Positions 26,874 through 35,452 of a stretch of 64,000 nt of DNA are shown one piece after another (positions within the stretch are counted from its first letter, which is position 1; each line of letters starts with the position of its first letter). The stretch is from the NCBI RefSeq assembly GCF_037071985.1, contig NZ_JAXHDF010000004.1, positions 124,001 through 188,000 on the forward strand. The letters are read 5' to 3'. Position numbers and translations under genes: made by a program. Below the pieces are notes generated by a model, which was not told the origin of the DNA, ran no database searches, and saw only the letters and a program-made list of their open reading frames with translations. The DNA is from Pseudogracilibacillus sp037071985. GTDB lineage: Bacteria > Bacillota > Bacilli > Bacillales > Amphibacillaceae.

Positions 26874-28682
26874 TCAATTTGACCGAATTAAATCGAGTGT
26901 TTTCGTTAACGTTTGTTCCCTTGCCGCTTCAAAATGAAAGATCCAAGGACATCCCAATGTTTTAACTCGTTCAACAACATTTTGTATCGTAAATTGGTTC
27001 GGCTCTAAATTTTTAGAAACTTCTTCCCAATATAATGGTGTTGCAACAGTTGCGTCTTCTGTTTTACGAGGAGAATAAGGGGCGATAATCGTTTTGTTTT
27101 TTCCATGCTGGACATAGTCAATATAGAGACGTCCTCCGCGATTCTTTTTAAAACGTTCTATCGTAAAAAGATCAGGTGCTGCATTCACGACAATTTTTGC
27201 GATTGTTTCCGTGAAAATGGCAGTTTGCTCAAAGCTTAACCGATTAGTTGGAAGTGGGATATGAATTTGAAGCCCTTTATTTCCCGAAGTTTTAATAAAT
27301 GAAATGAGTTCTAGTCCGTCTAACAACTGTTTTATCATTTTTGATGCTTTAATTGCGAGAACAAACTGTTCTCTGCTAGGTGGATCCAAATCAAATACAA
27401 TTTCATTTGGATACATGCTATCAATTGTTTGAAATGGGACATGATATTCTATCGCACTATGATTTGCAAACCATATAAGCGACTCTAATTGATTACAAAT
27501 TTGAATCCGTTTATCCTTTTCTTCCATATAGTCAATATAATCAGGCGCATAACTAGGTAAATTTTTTTGAAAAAAAGATTTTTCCTCTATTCCATCCGGA
27601 CAGCGAATAACAGTAAGAGCTCGATTTTGTACGTACGGAATAATATATGGATAAATTTCTCGTATATAGACAAGTAAATTTCCTTTTGTGAGACTTTTTG
27701 TTGGCCAGAAAATTTTATCCTCGTTTGATATATCTACTTTTTCAGGCAGCATAGCTAAATCCAATTCCAACCTTTCTTTCGTACAATCTTCCGGTGCGAA
27801 TGTTGGAAGTAGTTCAGCAAACTCCGGCTCTCGCAATTCATTTGCATGTAAATCTAATGTATTAATGGAGGCACATATTGCTGGAGGTAATTTGACCTTT
27901 TGCTCCTCTTTCTCTCCGTTTGACATAAACACCTTTTTTAATGACGTCATTTCTTCTTCACTTAAACCATGTTTACATTTTCCAATAGTAATTGTTGTCG
28001 CATGATTATAAATACCGGTTTGAAAATAACCATTTTTTAAATCATATGCTGTTAGAAAAACATGTATCTTTCGCCAGTTTTTTTCTTTTAACCAATCACT
28101 ATGTGCTTTCCCACGTACATATAAACTTGAGGTTCGTTTTGCCACAATGCCCTCACCTTTATGGTAAAAAACAATGGTTGAAATTTCCTCATAGTTTTCA
28201 TATGATTTAATCATTTGAAGTGGCATATCCTCTTTTCCTTCTAGCTTTTTAAATAAATTTACTAACTGTTTTTTTCTTTCTTTTAAGGATGTTTGGCGGT
28301 AATCTTTTTGACCTTGTCGTAATAGATCGAAAGCAATAAATGTAGCTGGTCGCTCGATAGAAACTTTGTCAATTTTCTCTTTTAATTTTAGCCGACCACG
28401 TTTTTGTATAGCTGAAAAATTAGCTTGATACGCATTATTTAACACAACTAATTCTCCATCTAATTGAATAGGTAAATTTTCAGTAAGTATCGGCTCAATT
28501 TTCTTACAATAAGCTAAAATTTCTGGAAAATTTTCAGTTAAATCTATATCGTTCCTACTAATAATTTGAATATTATTTTTGCTCCATAATAGAGACGCAC
28601 GGAAACCATCATATTTCACTTCATAAATCCAATCTTTTTTCGGGACTATTTTTGCTGTTGGGATAGGTTGCATTAATTCCAT
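26874..28682 (-). CDS. ligD: ATP-dependent DNA ligase/polymerase LigD
   Basis: Bacterial non-homologous end joining enzyme, 602 residues, as in B. subtilis YkoU. The N-terminal half is an ATP-dependent ligase with the nucleotidylated lysine in EVKYDGFRAS and motifs such as GELVVLN and EGIVAKR. The C-terminal half is a primase-polymerase domain with EIVFDLDPPS (metal-binding Asp) and TSGNKGLQIHIPL. There is no phosphoesterase domain, normal for Bacillus. It is divergent from ku, about 100 bp apart, suggesting common control, in Bacillus typically by the forespore factor SigG. Confidence 0.95.
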   Translation of the reverse strand: MELMQPIPTAKIVPKKDWIYEVKYDGFRASLLWSKNNIQIISRNDIDLTENFPEILAYCKKIEPILTENLPIQLDGELVVLNNAYQANFSAIQKRGRLKLKEKIDKVSIERPATFIAFDLLRQGQKDYRQTSLKERKKQLVNLFKKLEGKEDMPLQMIKSYENYEEISTIVFYHKGEGIVAKRTSSLYVRGKAHSDWLKEKNWRKIHVFLTAYDLKNGYFQTGIYNHATTITIGKCKHGLSEEEMTSLKKVFMSNGEKEEQKVKLPPAICASINTLDLHANELREPEFAELLPTFAPEDCTKERLELDLAMLPEKVDISNEDKIFWPTKSLTKGNLLVYIREIYPYIIPYVQNRALTVIRCPDGIEEKSFFQKNLPSYAPDYIDYMEEKDKRIQICNQLESLIWFANHSAIEYHVPFQTIDSMYPNEIVFDLDPPSREQFVLAIKASKMIKQLLDGLELISFIKTSGNKGLQIHIPLPTNRLSFEQTAIFTETIAKIVVNAAPDLFTIERFKKNRGGRLYIDYVQHGKNKTIIAPYSPRKTEDATVATPLYWEEVSKNLEPNQFTIQNVVERVKTLGCPWIFHFEAAREQTLTKTLDLIRSN

Positions 28683-28781
28683 CTTATTTTCACTCCTCAG
28701 TTCTTAGTAATAAGTTGTGCTTTTTAAAGGATAAAAATGCAAAAGCATACACAAACTAAATTGAAAAGGAGGCGTCTTTTC

Positions 28782-29606
28782 ATGCATACCATGTGGAAAG
28801 GAACCATAAGTTTTGGACTAGTCAATATTCCTGTAAAGATGCATGCTGCCACAGAAAATAAAGATGTGAAATTAAGACAACTTCACAAAGAATGTCAATC
28901 ACCTATTAAATATCAAAAAGTATGCCCGGTTTGCGACCGAAAAGTAGAAGAAGAAGAAATCGTTAAAGCGTATGAAATTACGAAAGACAAATTCGTTATG
29001 TTAGATGAAGAAGATTTAAAAGCAATAAAAAAAGAACAAGGTGATAAAGCTGTCGAAATTCTTGATTTCGTTAAACTAGAAGAAATTGATCCAATTTATT
29101 TCGAAAAAAGTTACTATTTATCACCTGGAGATGGTGGTTCAAAAGCTTATTCTCTATTACGTACAGCTTTAGAAGAAACGGGTAAAATAGGGGTAGCTAA
29201 GATGATGATTCGTTCCAAAGAACAGCTTGCAGTCATTCGCTTCTATGAAAACATACTTGTTGTGGAAACGATTCATTATCCAGATGAAGTAAGAAACATC
29301 AAGGATGTACCTAATATACCGGAAAAAGTAGAAATAGTGACAAAAGAGCTTGATACCGCAAAATTATTAATCGACCAACTGACAACTGCTTTTGATCCTG
29401 AAAAATATACAGATGAATACCGTGACTCCTTACTTGATATTATCGAAAACAAGAAAACAGAAACGACTACACCGGTTACTGACAAGAAAAAGCCGGATAA
29501 TGTGACAAACTTAATGGATGCCCTCCAAGCCTCTTTGGATAAAGCAAAAAAAGAAAAAACAAAACCGAAGAAAAAAACGACAACGGCGAAAAAAACTGCA
29601 AAATAA
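28782..29606 (+). CDS. ku: DNA end-binding protein Ku
   Basis: Homodimeric Ku, 274 residues, encircles DNA ends and recruits LigD. Core MWKGTISFGLVNIPVKMHAAT at the start, CQSPIKYQKVCPVC with a cysteine cluster, and a C-terminal tail rich in Lys (KKEKTKPKKKTTTAKKTAK) that binds DNA. The start ATG at 28782 has AAAGGAGG 9 nt upstream; an upstream ATG at 28737 has none. Protects dormant spores against double-strand breaks in Bacillus; the same role fits here with splB in the window. Confidence 0.95.
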   Translation: MHTMWKGTISFGLVNIPVKMHAATENKDVKLRQLHKECQSPIKYQKVCPVCDRKVEEEEIVKAYEITKDKFVMLDEEDLKAIKKEQGDKAVEILDFVKLEEIDPIYFEKSYYLSPGDGGSKAYSLLRTALEETGKIGVAKMMIRSKEQLAVIRFYENILVVETIHYPDEVRNIKDVPNIPEKVEIVTKELDTAKLLIDQLTTAFDPEKYTDEYRDSLLDIIENKKTETTTPVTDKKKPDNVTNLMDALQASLDKAKKEKTKPKKKTTTAKKTAK

Positions 29607-29611
29607 TGATA

Positions 29612-29650
29612 AAGGGGGTGTCCTTTTTGTTTTTTTGGACATCCCCAATT
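29612..29650. terminator. Stem-loop between convergent genes
   Basis: GGGGTGTCC/GGACATCCCC stem with a T-rich loop between ku and the small gene on the other strand. The T-tail is weak on both sides, so terminator activity is uncertain. Confidence 0.45.
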
Positions 29651-29656
29651 TCTAAT

Positions 29657-29899
29657 TTAAATAAGCATTCCTAATAGTTCATCTTCTTTGCGACCACCTA
29701 CACGTTCATTTACGATTTCATATGCTTTGTTTAAATTTACTAAATAAGCCTCTTTCACTTCTTTTGCTTCATCTAATTTTTGGATATCATTTTTAAATTT
29801 TGTATACCCTTCTTCTAATGAAAGACTCTTTTCTATAACAAGCCTATTCATTATTGTTGTCTGCAATCGCTCGATGAAGTAATTGACTGTTCCGTACAA
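29657..29899 (-). CDS. Small hypothetical protein
   Basis: About 80 residues, highly charged and helical (NRLVIEKSLSLEEGYTKFK, LDEAKEVKEAYLVNLNKAY), with no family I recognise. The best start is TTG at 29899, 6 nt after GGAGGTG; the ATG at 29914 overlaps that site and the frame from 29983 crosses a terminator. It is the first gene downstream of the cobalamin riboswitch at 30066-30243 but is separated from it by the terminator at 29926-29960, so B12 control is possible but not evident. Confidence 0.6.
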   Translation of the reverse strand: MYGTVNYFIERLQTTIMNRLVIEKSLSLEEGYTKFKNDIQKLDEAKEVKEAYLVNLNKAYEIVNERVGGRKEDELLGMLI

Positions 29900-29925
29900 T
29901 TTGAACACCTCCATAGTCTTTTTCC

Positions 29926-29960
29926 ACAAAAAAACAACCTCCCTATAAAAGAAGGTTGTT
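29926..29960 (-). terminator. Terminator downstream of the cobalamin riboswitch
   Basis: AACAACCTTC/GGAGGTTGTT stem followed by seven T on the minus strand. It could be the expression platform of the riboswitch or the end of a lost gene. Confidence 0.75.
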
Positions 29961-30065
29961 CGTAAGTGTATGATCCAAATCAAAATAAGCCTCGGCGTCT
30001 TTATTTAAAAAACACCGCGCTCTTTTACCAACACCTCCTATCCTCCGTAGGAACTGATGTACGAG

Positions 30066-30243
30066 ATCAAATAGGCAGGTCTCCTGGCTCATAATCATCG
30101 CTTTTCGATCCTTCCCGTCTTCATAAATATGAAAACAGTGGATTATTTCGAATCGCTCCTATACACAGTTGCGGGACAGCACCGGATTTTCACCGGTTTC
30201 CCTTTTAAGCAATAAAGATAATTTCTTTATTACACCTATTTCT
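30066..30243 (-). promoter_or_regulatory. Cobalamin (B12) riboswitch
   Basis: The minus strand shows the conserved order of a B12 aptamer: AATAGGTG, TTAAAAGGGAA, CCGGTGAAAATCCGGTGC, TGTCCCGCAACTGTG and finally GAGCCAGGAGACCTGCCTAT (the B12 box). Right after it, AGGAGGTG TTG opens a frame of only eight codons (30031-30005), then come a terminator and a small hypothetical gene. No cobalamin transporter or synthesis gene is nearby, so the riboswitch appears orphaned. Confidence 0.92.
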
Positions 30244-30290
30244 CCTATATTCAGTTAATAGCTTAATTATATCATTAAGTTTTTATATTA

Positions 30291-30935
30291 CTATAATCTT
30301 TCTAAAGCATTCTCGATAGCTTCTTCCCCTTCTAATACATCAAATGAACAGTTAAACGTTTTTTCATTATCCAAACAGGAAAAAACTATTTTAGCAACAT
30401 CAGCTCTCGAAATTGTTCCGCTTTCGGATAGGTTTTCACCTATCAAGACTTTTCCAGTGCCTGGATCATTCGTCAGACCGCCTGGTCGCAGAATCGTATA
30501 TGTTAATCCACTTCTTAACAATTCTTTATCAGCATAATGTTTAGCAACATAATAATGACGGATTTTTTCATTCCATTTCTCTCGGCTATTTGCCCGAAAT
30601 GCACTTACCATAACAAATCTCTTTATTCCTGCCTGCTCAGTAGCCTCGATAGTTTTCACCGCACCGTCGAGATCTACTAATAAAGTTTTGTCTGCACCTG
30701 TATGACCTCCAGACCCTGCAGTAAATACGACTGCATCACAGCCGGCAGCAGCTTTTGCTATCTTTTCAACGCTACCTTCTAAATCTGCCACTACTGCTTT
30801 AACACCTTCTTGTTGAAACTTATTTGCCTGTTCTTTTTTCCGTACCATTGCTACAGGAGTATGTTCACTCTCTTTTAATAAGTCAATAAGCTGTTTTCCA
30901 ATTTGTCCGTTTGCCCCTACTACCAATACGTTCAT
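30291..30935 (-). CDS. NAD(P)-binding atypical SDR (NmrA/YhfK-like)
   Basis: Rossmann-fold protein of about 214 residues. Glycine motif VLVVGANGQIGKQLIDLL at the N terminus, VVFTAGSGGHTGADKT in the middle, FVMVSAFRANSREKW, then YTILRPGGLTNDPGTGKV. This fits the NAD(P)H-binding atypical SDRs related to YhfK and YwnB. The physiological substrate is unknown. I start at the ATG at 30935, 8 nt after AAAGGGG; the open frame to 31028 has no better site. Confidence 0.85.
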   Translation of the reverse strand: MNVLVVGANGQIGKQLIDLLKESEHTPVAMVRKKEQANKFQQEGVKAVVADLEGSVEKIAKAAAGCDAVVFTAGSGGHTGADKTLLVDLDGAVKTIEATEQAGIKRFVMVSAFRANSREKWNEKIRHYYVAKHYADKELLRSGLTYTILRPGGLTNDPGTGKVLIGENLSESGTISRADVAKIVFSCLDNEKTFNCSFDVLEGEEAIENALERL

Positions 30936-31029
30936 TTTCATGCCCCTTTCTTTAACGAATACTTTATGTTTATTGTAATCGAGTTTGAAGACATTTTTAA
31001 ATGAATTGTTTGTATACGATTTATTCATT

Positions 31030-31705
31030 CGCCGATATAATTTGATAACCGCTATTAAAATTGGTGCTTCCGCTCATAAATTCTGTTAATCGCCGATAAA
31101 TTATGCCTAGCCGCCGATAACTTCGTCAAAGAACGCGAGATTTTATCACGAAAATACTGTTAATCATGTAATTGAAAATTTAATAACAACTTATCCACTC
31201 AAGGGAACAGCTTTGTTAACGGGGGTTAATGAAATATATCGGCGATTCCACCTGAAATAATGGCGCTTTGCTTCGGATAACAGCGGGAATTTGTTTTTAT
31301 CGGCGGTTACAGCCAGGGTAACGGCGAGGGATGAAATATATCGGCGAGTCGAAGCATATCAGCGGTTCCACCTGAAATTACGGCGGTTTGCGGTGGATAA
31401 CGGCGGAACTTTGTTTTTATCGGCGGTTACAGCCGGGGTAACGGCGAGGGATGAAATATATCGGCGAGTCGAAGCATATCGGCGGTTTGAAACGAAAAAC
31501 GGTGGGACTTTGTTTTTATCGGCGGTCACAGCCGGGTAACGGCGGTTAATGAAATATATCGGCGAGCGGAAACATATCGGCGGTTCCATCCGAAATAACG
31601 GCGGTTTGCGACGGATAACAGCGGAACTTTGTTTTTATCGGCGGTCCCAGCTAGGGTAACGGCGGTTAATGAAATATATCAGCGAGTGAAACATATCGGC
31701 ATTTC
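31030..31705. repeat. Imperfect tandem repeats built on ATCGGCGG
   Basis: Between two minus-strand genes lies a tract with four units aligned on TTGTTTTTATCGGCGGT at 31291, 31411, 31510 and 31629, spacing 120, 99 and 119 bp. Within each unit, short boxes such as ATATCGGCGA, AACGGCGG and GGATAACGGCGG recur every 15-25 bp. To the left (31030-31130) related boxes appear in the opposite orientation (CGCCGATAA). The open frames on both strands are by-products. The tract is more GC-rich than its surroundings. Confidence 0.85.
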
Positions 31706-31759
31706 TTAAGTTAATTTAACCACTATCCTCATAGTTCATGATCGGGAGCAATTATCCCA

Positions 31760-31791
31760 TAAAAAAAATCATCAGCATGCACTGATGATTT
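31760..31791 (-). terminator. Terminator of the glycolytic operon
   Basis: AATCATCAGTGCATGCTGATGATT hairpin core with eight T on the minus strand, 12 bp after the eno stop codon. Confidence 0.92.
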
Positions 31792-31803
31792 CCTTATTCT
31801 TAT

Positions 31804-33090
31804 TTATTTTTTTAAATTATAAAAAGCATCCCAACCAGCGTACTCACCAATTCCAGCAAGTTCGTCTTCAATACGGATTAATTGATTATATTTTGCAACA
31901 CGGTCTGTACGTGAAGGTGCCCCTGTTTTAATTTGTCCGGCATTTGTTGCAACAGCAATATCTGCGATCGTTGCATCTTCTGTTTCTCCTGAACGGTGAG
32001 AGATAACAGCTGTGTATCCTGCTCGTTTAGCCATTTCGATTGCTTCAAAGGTCTCTGTTAACGTACCGATTTGGTTCACTTTAATTAAGATAGAATTTCC
32101 AACGCCTTGTTCAATTCCTTGAGCGAGTTTTTTCGTGTTTGTCACGAATAAATCGTCTCCAACTAACTGAACTCGGTCACCAATTCGTTCTGTCAACAAT
32201 TTATGACCTTCCCAATCATTTTCATCAAGTCCATCTTCAATCGAAATAATTGGGTATTTCTCGATCATTTTCTCATACCAATCAACCATTTCTTCAGACG
32301 TACGGACTACACCTTCACCTTTTAAATTATATTTTCCATCTTCATAAAATTCAGATGAAGCTACGTCCATAGCAAGCTGAACTTCTTCACCGACTTTGTA
32401 TCCTGCTACTTCAATTGCTTCAGCAATCGTTTGAAGTGCTTCTTCATTCGATGATAAATTCGGGGCAAAGCCACCTTCATCACCTACAGCAGTATTTAAT
32501 CCTTTATCTTGTAGAACTTTTTTCAACGCGTGAAAAATTTCTGCACCAACACGAACTGCTTCTTTAAATGAAGGTGCGGCAACTGGCATGATCATAAATT
32601 CTTGAATATCTACATTATTATCTGCATGTTCTCCACCATTTAAAATATTCATCATCGGTACTGGGAGTTCTTTTGCATTAAATCCACCTAAATAGTTGTA
32701 TAAAGGAATATCTAAATGAGACGCCGCTGCATGAGCTGCTGCCATTGATACACCTAAAATTGCATTTGCTCCTAATTTACTTTTATTTTCTGTATCATCA
32801 AGTTCAATCATGATTGCATCGATAATATTTTGACGAGTTACATCCAAGCCAAGTAATTCTGGTGCAATTATTTCATTTACATTCGCAACAGCTTTTAAAA
32901 CACCTTTTCCTAAATAACGATCTTTGTCACCGTCTCTTAATTCAACAGCTTCATGCTCTCCTGTCGAAGCTCCACTTGGAACTAAAGCTGCACCAAATGC
33001 ACCTGATTCGGTCGAAATTTCTACTTCAATTGTTGGGTTTCCACGTGAATCTAATACTTCTCTAGCATAAACATCCGTAATGTAAGGCAT
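31804..33090 (-). CDS. eno: Enolase
   Basis: Converts 2-phosphoglycerate to phosphoenolpyruvate; 428 residues. N-terminal YAREVLDSRGNPTIEVE, magnesium and catalytic region SIEDGLDENDWEGHKLLT with GDDLFVTN, the catalytic lysine in ILIKVNQIGTLTE, and VISHRSGETED. Start ATG at 33090 (MPYITDVYA), 7 nt after AAGGAGAG; two earlier in-frame codons are less well placed. Last gene of the operon pgk-tpiA-gpmI-eno. Confidence 0.98.
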   Translation of the reverse strand: MPYITDVYAREVLDSRGNPTIEVEISTESGAFGAALVPSGASTGEHEAVELRDGDKDRYLGKGVLKAVANVNEIIAPELLGLDVTRQNIIDAIMIELDDTENKSKLGANAILGVSMAAAHAAASHLDIPLYNYLGGFNAKELPVPMMNILNGGEHADNNVDIQEFMIMPVAAPSFKEAVRVGAEIFHALKKVLQDKGLNTAVGDEGGFAPNLSSNEEALQTIAEAIEVAGYKVGEEVQLAMDVASSEFYEDGKYNLKGEGVVRTSEEMVDWYEKMIEKYPIISIEDGLDENDWEGHKLLTERIGDRVQLVGDDLFVTNTKKLAQGIEQGVGNSILIKVNQIGTLTETFEAIEMAKRAGYTAVISHRSGETEDATIADIAVATNAGQIKTGAPSRTDRVAKYNQLIRIEDELAGIGEYAGWDAFYNLKK

Positions 33091-33131
33091 TGCCATCTCT
33101 CCTTCAAATTGAATATCTTTTTTAATCAAAC

Positions 33132-34664
33132 TTACTTGTTAATCAATGTCTTTCCTGTCATTTCTGCTGGTTGTTCAATACCTAATATATCTAACATAGT
33201 TGGTGCAAGATCAGCTAAAATTCCACCATCACGCACAGATATTCCTTCCCTTGTTACAATAACCGGTACTGGATTAGTAGTATGCGCGGTCATTGGCTTA
33301 CCTTCTAACGTCACTACTTCATCCGAATTTCCATGGTCAGCAGTAATGATTACTTCGCCACCTAGTGATATAATTTTATCCACTACTTTTCCTAAACATT
33401 CATCAACTGCTTCAATTGCTTTTATCGTTGGTTCCAGCTTTCCTGAATGACCTACCATGTCTGGATTTGCAAAATTTAATATAATTGCATTCAGTTCACC
33501 TTTATCCAATTCATTCAACAATGCATCGGTTACTTCATAGGCACTCATTTCAGGTTTTAAATCATAAGTAGCTACTTTTGGTGAATTGATTAAGAGCCTT
33601 TTTTCACCTGTAAATTCTTCCTCACGGCCACCACTCATAAAATACGTGACATGAGGGTATTTCTCTGTTTCAGCAATTCTCAATTGCTTTTTACCATTAT
33701 TCGCAAGAACTTCTCCAATTGTATTCGTTAAATTAATTGTATCAAATGCTACTTTACCATTGATCGTATCACTAAAATTAGTCATTTGAACAAAATTAAT
33801 CTGATCTAGTCTACGATTTCCGCGGTCAAATCCAGTAAAATCTTCATTGGCAAAGCTATCTGATAGCTGAATTGCACGGTCTGGTCGAAAATTAAAGAAT
33901 ATAATTGAATCTCCGTTTTGAACGGGACCGACTGCTTCTTTGTCCTCATTCATTATAACAGATGGAAGGACAAATTCATCATAGATCTCTTTTTCATAAG
34001 AATCATGAACCACCGCTTCAGCATTATTAAATCGTGGACCTTTACCATCCTTAATAGCATCATAAGCTAGCTTAACACGTTGCCAGCGTTTATCCCGGTC
34101 CATCGCATAATAACGTCCCGAAACAGTAGCTATTTTGCCTACTCCGATTTCTTCCAGCTTTTTTTCTGTCTGTTCAATATATTCGAGAGCAGTTTGCGGG
34201 CCTACATCCCTTCCATCAAGAAAGGCATGTACGAATACTTTTTCTAACCCTTCTCGTTTAGCCAGTTCTAACAGTGCAAACAAATGGTCAATATGACTGT
34301 GAACTCCTCCATCTGATAGTAAACCAAATAAATGAAGTGCATTATTTGTATCTTTTGCTTGATGAATAGCTTCAAGAAACGTTTCATTTTTGAAAAACGC
34401 TTCAGATTCAATTGCATTATTAATTCTAGTTAAACTTTGAAATACAATTCTTCCTGCACCGATATTCAAATGTCCCACTTCTGAGTTCCCCATTTGTCCT
34501 TCAGGCAAGCCTACAGATAGACCACTTACATGAAGCTCGTTATGCGGATACGTATTCCAATACCGATCAAAATTCGGCTTCTTTGCTTGAGCAACAGCAT
34601 TCCCTTTTTCTTCTGCTCTACACCCGAAGCCGTCTAAAATAATTATTGCGGCTAAATTTGTCAT
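33132..34664 (-). CDS. gpmI: 2,3-bisphosphoglycerate-independent phosphoglycerate mutase
   Basis: Manganese enzyme of the alkaline phosphatase superfamily, 510 residues, interconverting 3- and 2-phosphoglycerate. The serine nucleophile is in GQMGNSEVGHLNIGAGR; metal ligands include IIILDGFG at the start and ITADHGNSD near the end. The manganese-dependent form is pH-sensitive and important in sporulating bacilli. Its ATG overlaps the tpiA stop (ATGA). Confidence 0.98.
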   Translation of the reverse strand: MTNLAAIIILDGFGCRAEEKGNAVAQAKKPNFDRYWNTYPHNELHVSGLSVGLPEGQMGNSEVGHLNIGAGRIVFQSLTRINNAIESEAFFKNETFLEAIHQAKDTNNALHLFGLLSDGGVHSHIDHLFALLELAKREGLEKVFVHAFLDGRDVGPQTALEYIEQTEKKLEEIGVGKIATVSGRYYAMDRDKRWQRVKLAYDAIKDGKGPRFNNAEAVVHDSYEKEIYDEFVLPSVIMNEDKEAVGPVQNGDSIIFFNFRPDRAIQLSDSFANEDFTGFDRGNRRLDQINFVQMTNFSDTINGKVAFDTINLTNTIGEVLANNGKKQLRIAETEKYPHVTYFMSGGREEEFTGEKRLLINSPKVATYDLKPEMSAYEVTDALLNELDKGELNAIILNFANPDMVGHSGKLEPTIKAIEAVDECLGKVVDKIISLGGEVIITADHGNSDEVVTLEGKPMTAHTTNPVPVIVTREGISVRDGGILADLAPTMLDILGIEQPAEMTGKTLINK

Positions 34665-35422
34665 GATGCATTATTCCCTGCTTCCACTAACTTCTTAAAT
34701 GATTCAGCTTCTAAGCTAGCACCACCTACTAGTGCGCCATCAATATCACTCATTGATAATAATTCTTCAATATTTTCCGGTTTCACACTGCCACCATATT
34801 GAATCGTCACTTTATTCGCAACATCTTCTGAAAAATACTTCTTAATTACTTCACGAATATGCGTACACACTTCATTGGCATCTGCACTCGAAGCAGTTTT
34901 TCCTGTACCAATTGCCCAAATCGGCTCATAAGCAATGATCGCTTTAGAAACTTGCTCTTCCGTTAAGTCAGATAGGGCTACCTTCACTTGACTTTCAATA
35001 TGAGTTAATGTTTCGTCCGCTTCACGTTGTTGTAGAGATTCACCAACACAAATAATAGGAATTAAATTATGGGCAAAAGCAGTTAAAACCTTTTTGTTTA
35101 CTGATTCATTCGTTTCATTAAAATATTGACGTCGTTCCGAGTGCCCAATAATAACATGAGAAACACCAATATCACGTAACATTGGTGCACTTACTTCCCC
35201 AGTAAAGGCTCCTTCATTTTCAAAATGCATCGTCTGAGCAGCAATTGAAACTTCTAGACCTTCTGTTTTCTCCACCAAAGATTGTAAATAAACAAACGGA
35301 GCACAAACGATCGCTTCCGTATTCGGATTCGTTTTTAAATCATTTAGGGCTTCTATGAATTGTTCCGCTTCCTTTATCGTCTTATGCATTTTCCAGTTTC
35401 CTGCAATTATTTTTTTTCGCAT
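34661..35422 (-). CDS. tpiA: Triosephosphate isomerase
   Basis: TIM-barrel isomerase, 253 residues. IIAGNWKMHKT at the N terminus, catalytic His in HVIIGHSERRQYF, catalytic Glu in AYEPIWAIGTGKTAS, and phosphate loop IQYGGSVKPEN. Chosen start is the ATG at 35422 (MRKKIIAG) behind AAGGAG; alternative starts at 35425 and 35431 add two or three residues. The stop overlaps gpmI. Confidence 0.98.
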   Translation of the reverse strand: MRKKIIAGNWKMHKTIKEAEQFIEALNDLKTNPNTEAIVCAPFVYLQSLVEKTEGLEVSIAAQTMHFENEGAFTGEVSAPMLRDIGVSHVIIGHSERRQYFNETNESVNKKVLTAFAHNLIPIICVGESLQQREADETLTHIESQVKVALSDLTEEQVSKAIIAYEPIWAIGTGKTASSADANEVCTHIREVIKKYFSEDVANKVTIQYGGSVKPENIEELLSMSDIDGALVGGASLEAESFKKLVEAGNNAS

Positions 35423-35452
35423 CATATCCACTCCTTATAAAATAATAGTAAA

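Noticed and set aside
26803..26877. Upstream extension of the FAD dehydrogenase to 26877
   Set aside because: The added 25 residues lie before a strong ribosome site and the usual family start, and overlap the ligD stop.
31291..31589. Frames on both strands in the CGGCGG repeat tract
   Set aside because: Repeat-derived, no ribosome site, no protein-like composition; also not CRISPR because unit lengths and fillers do not fit.
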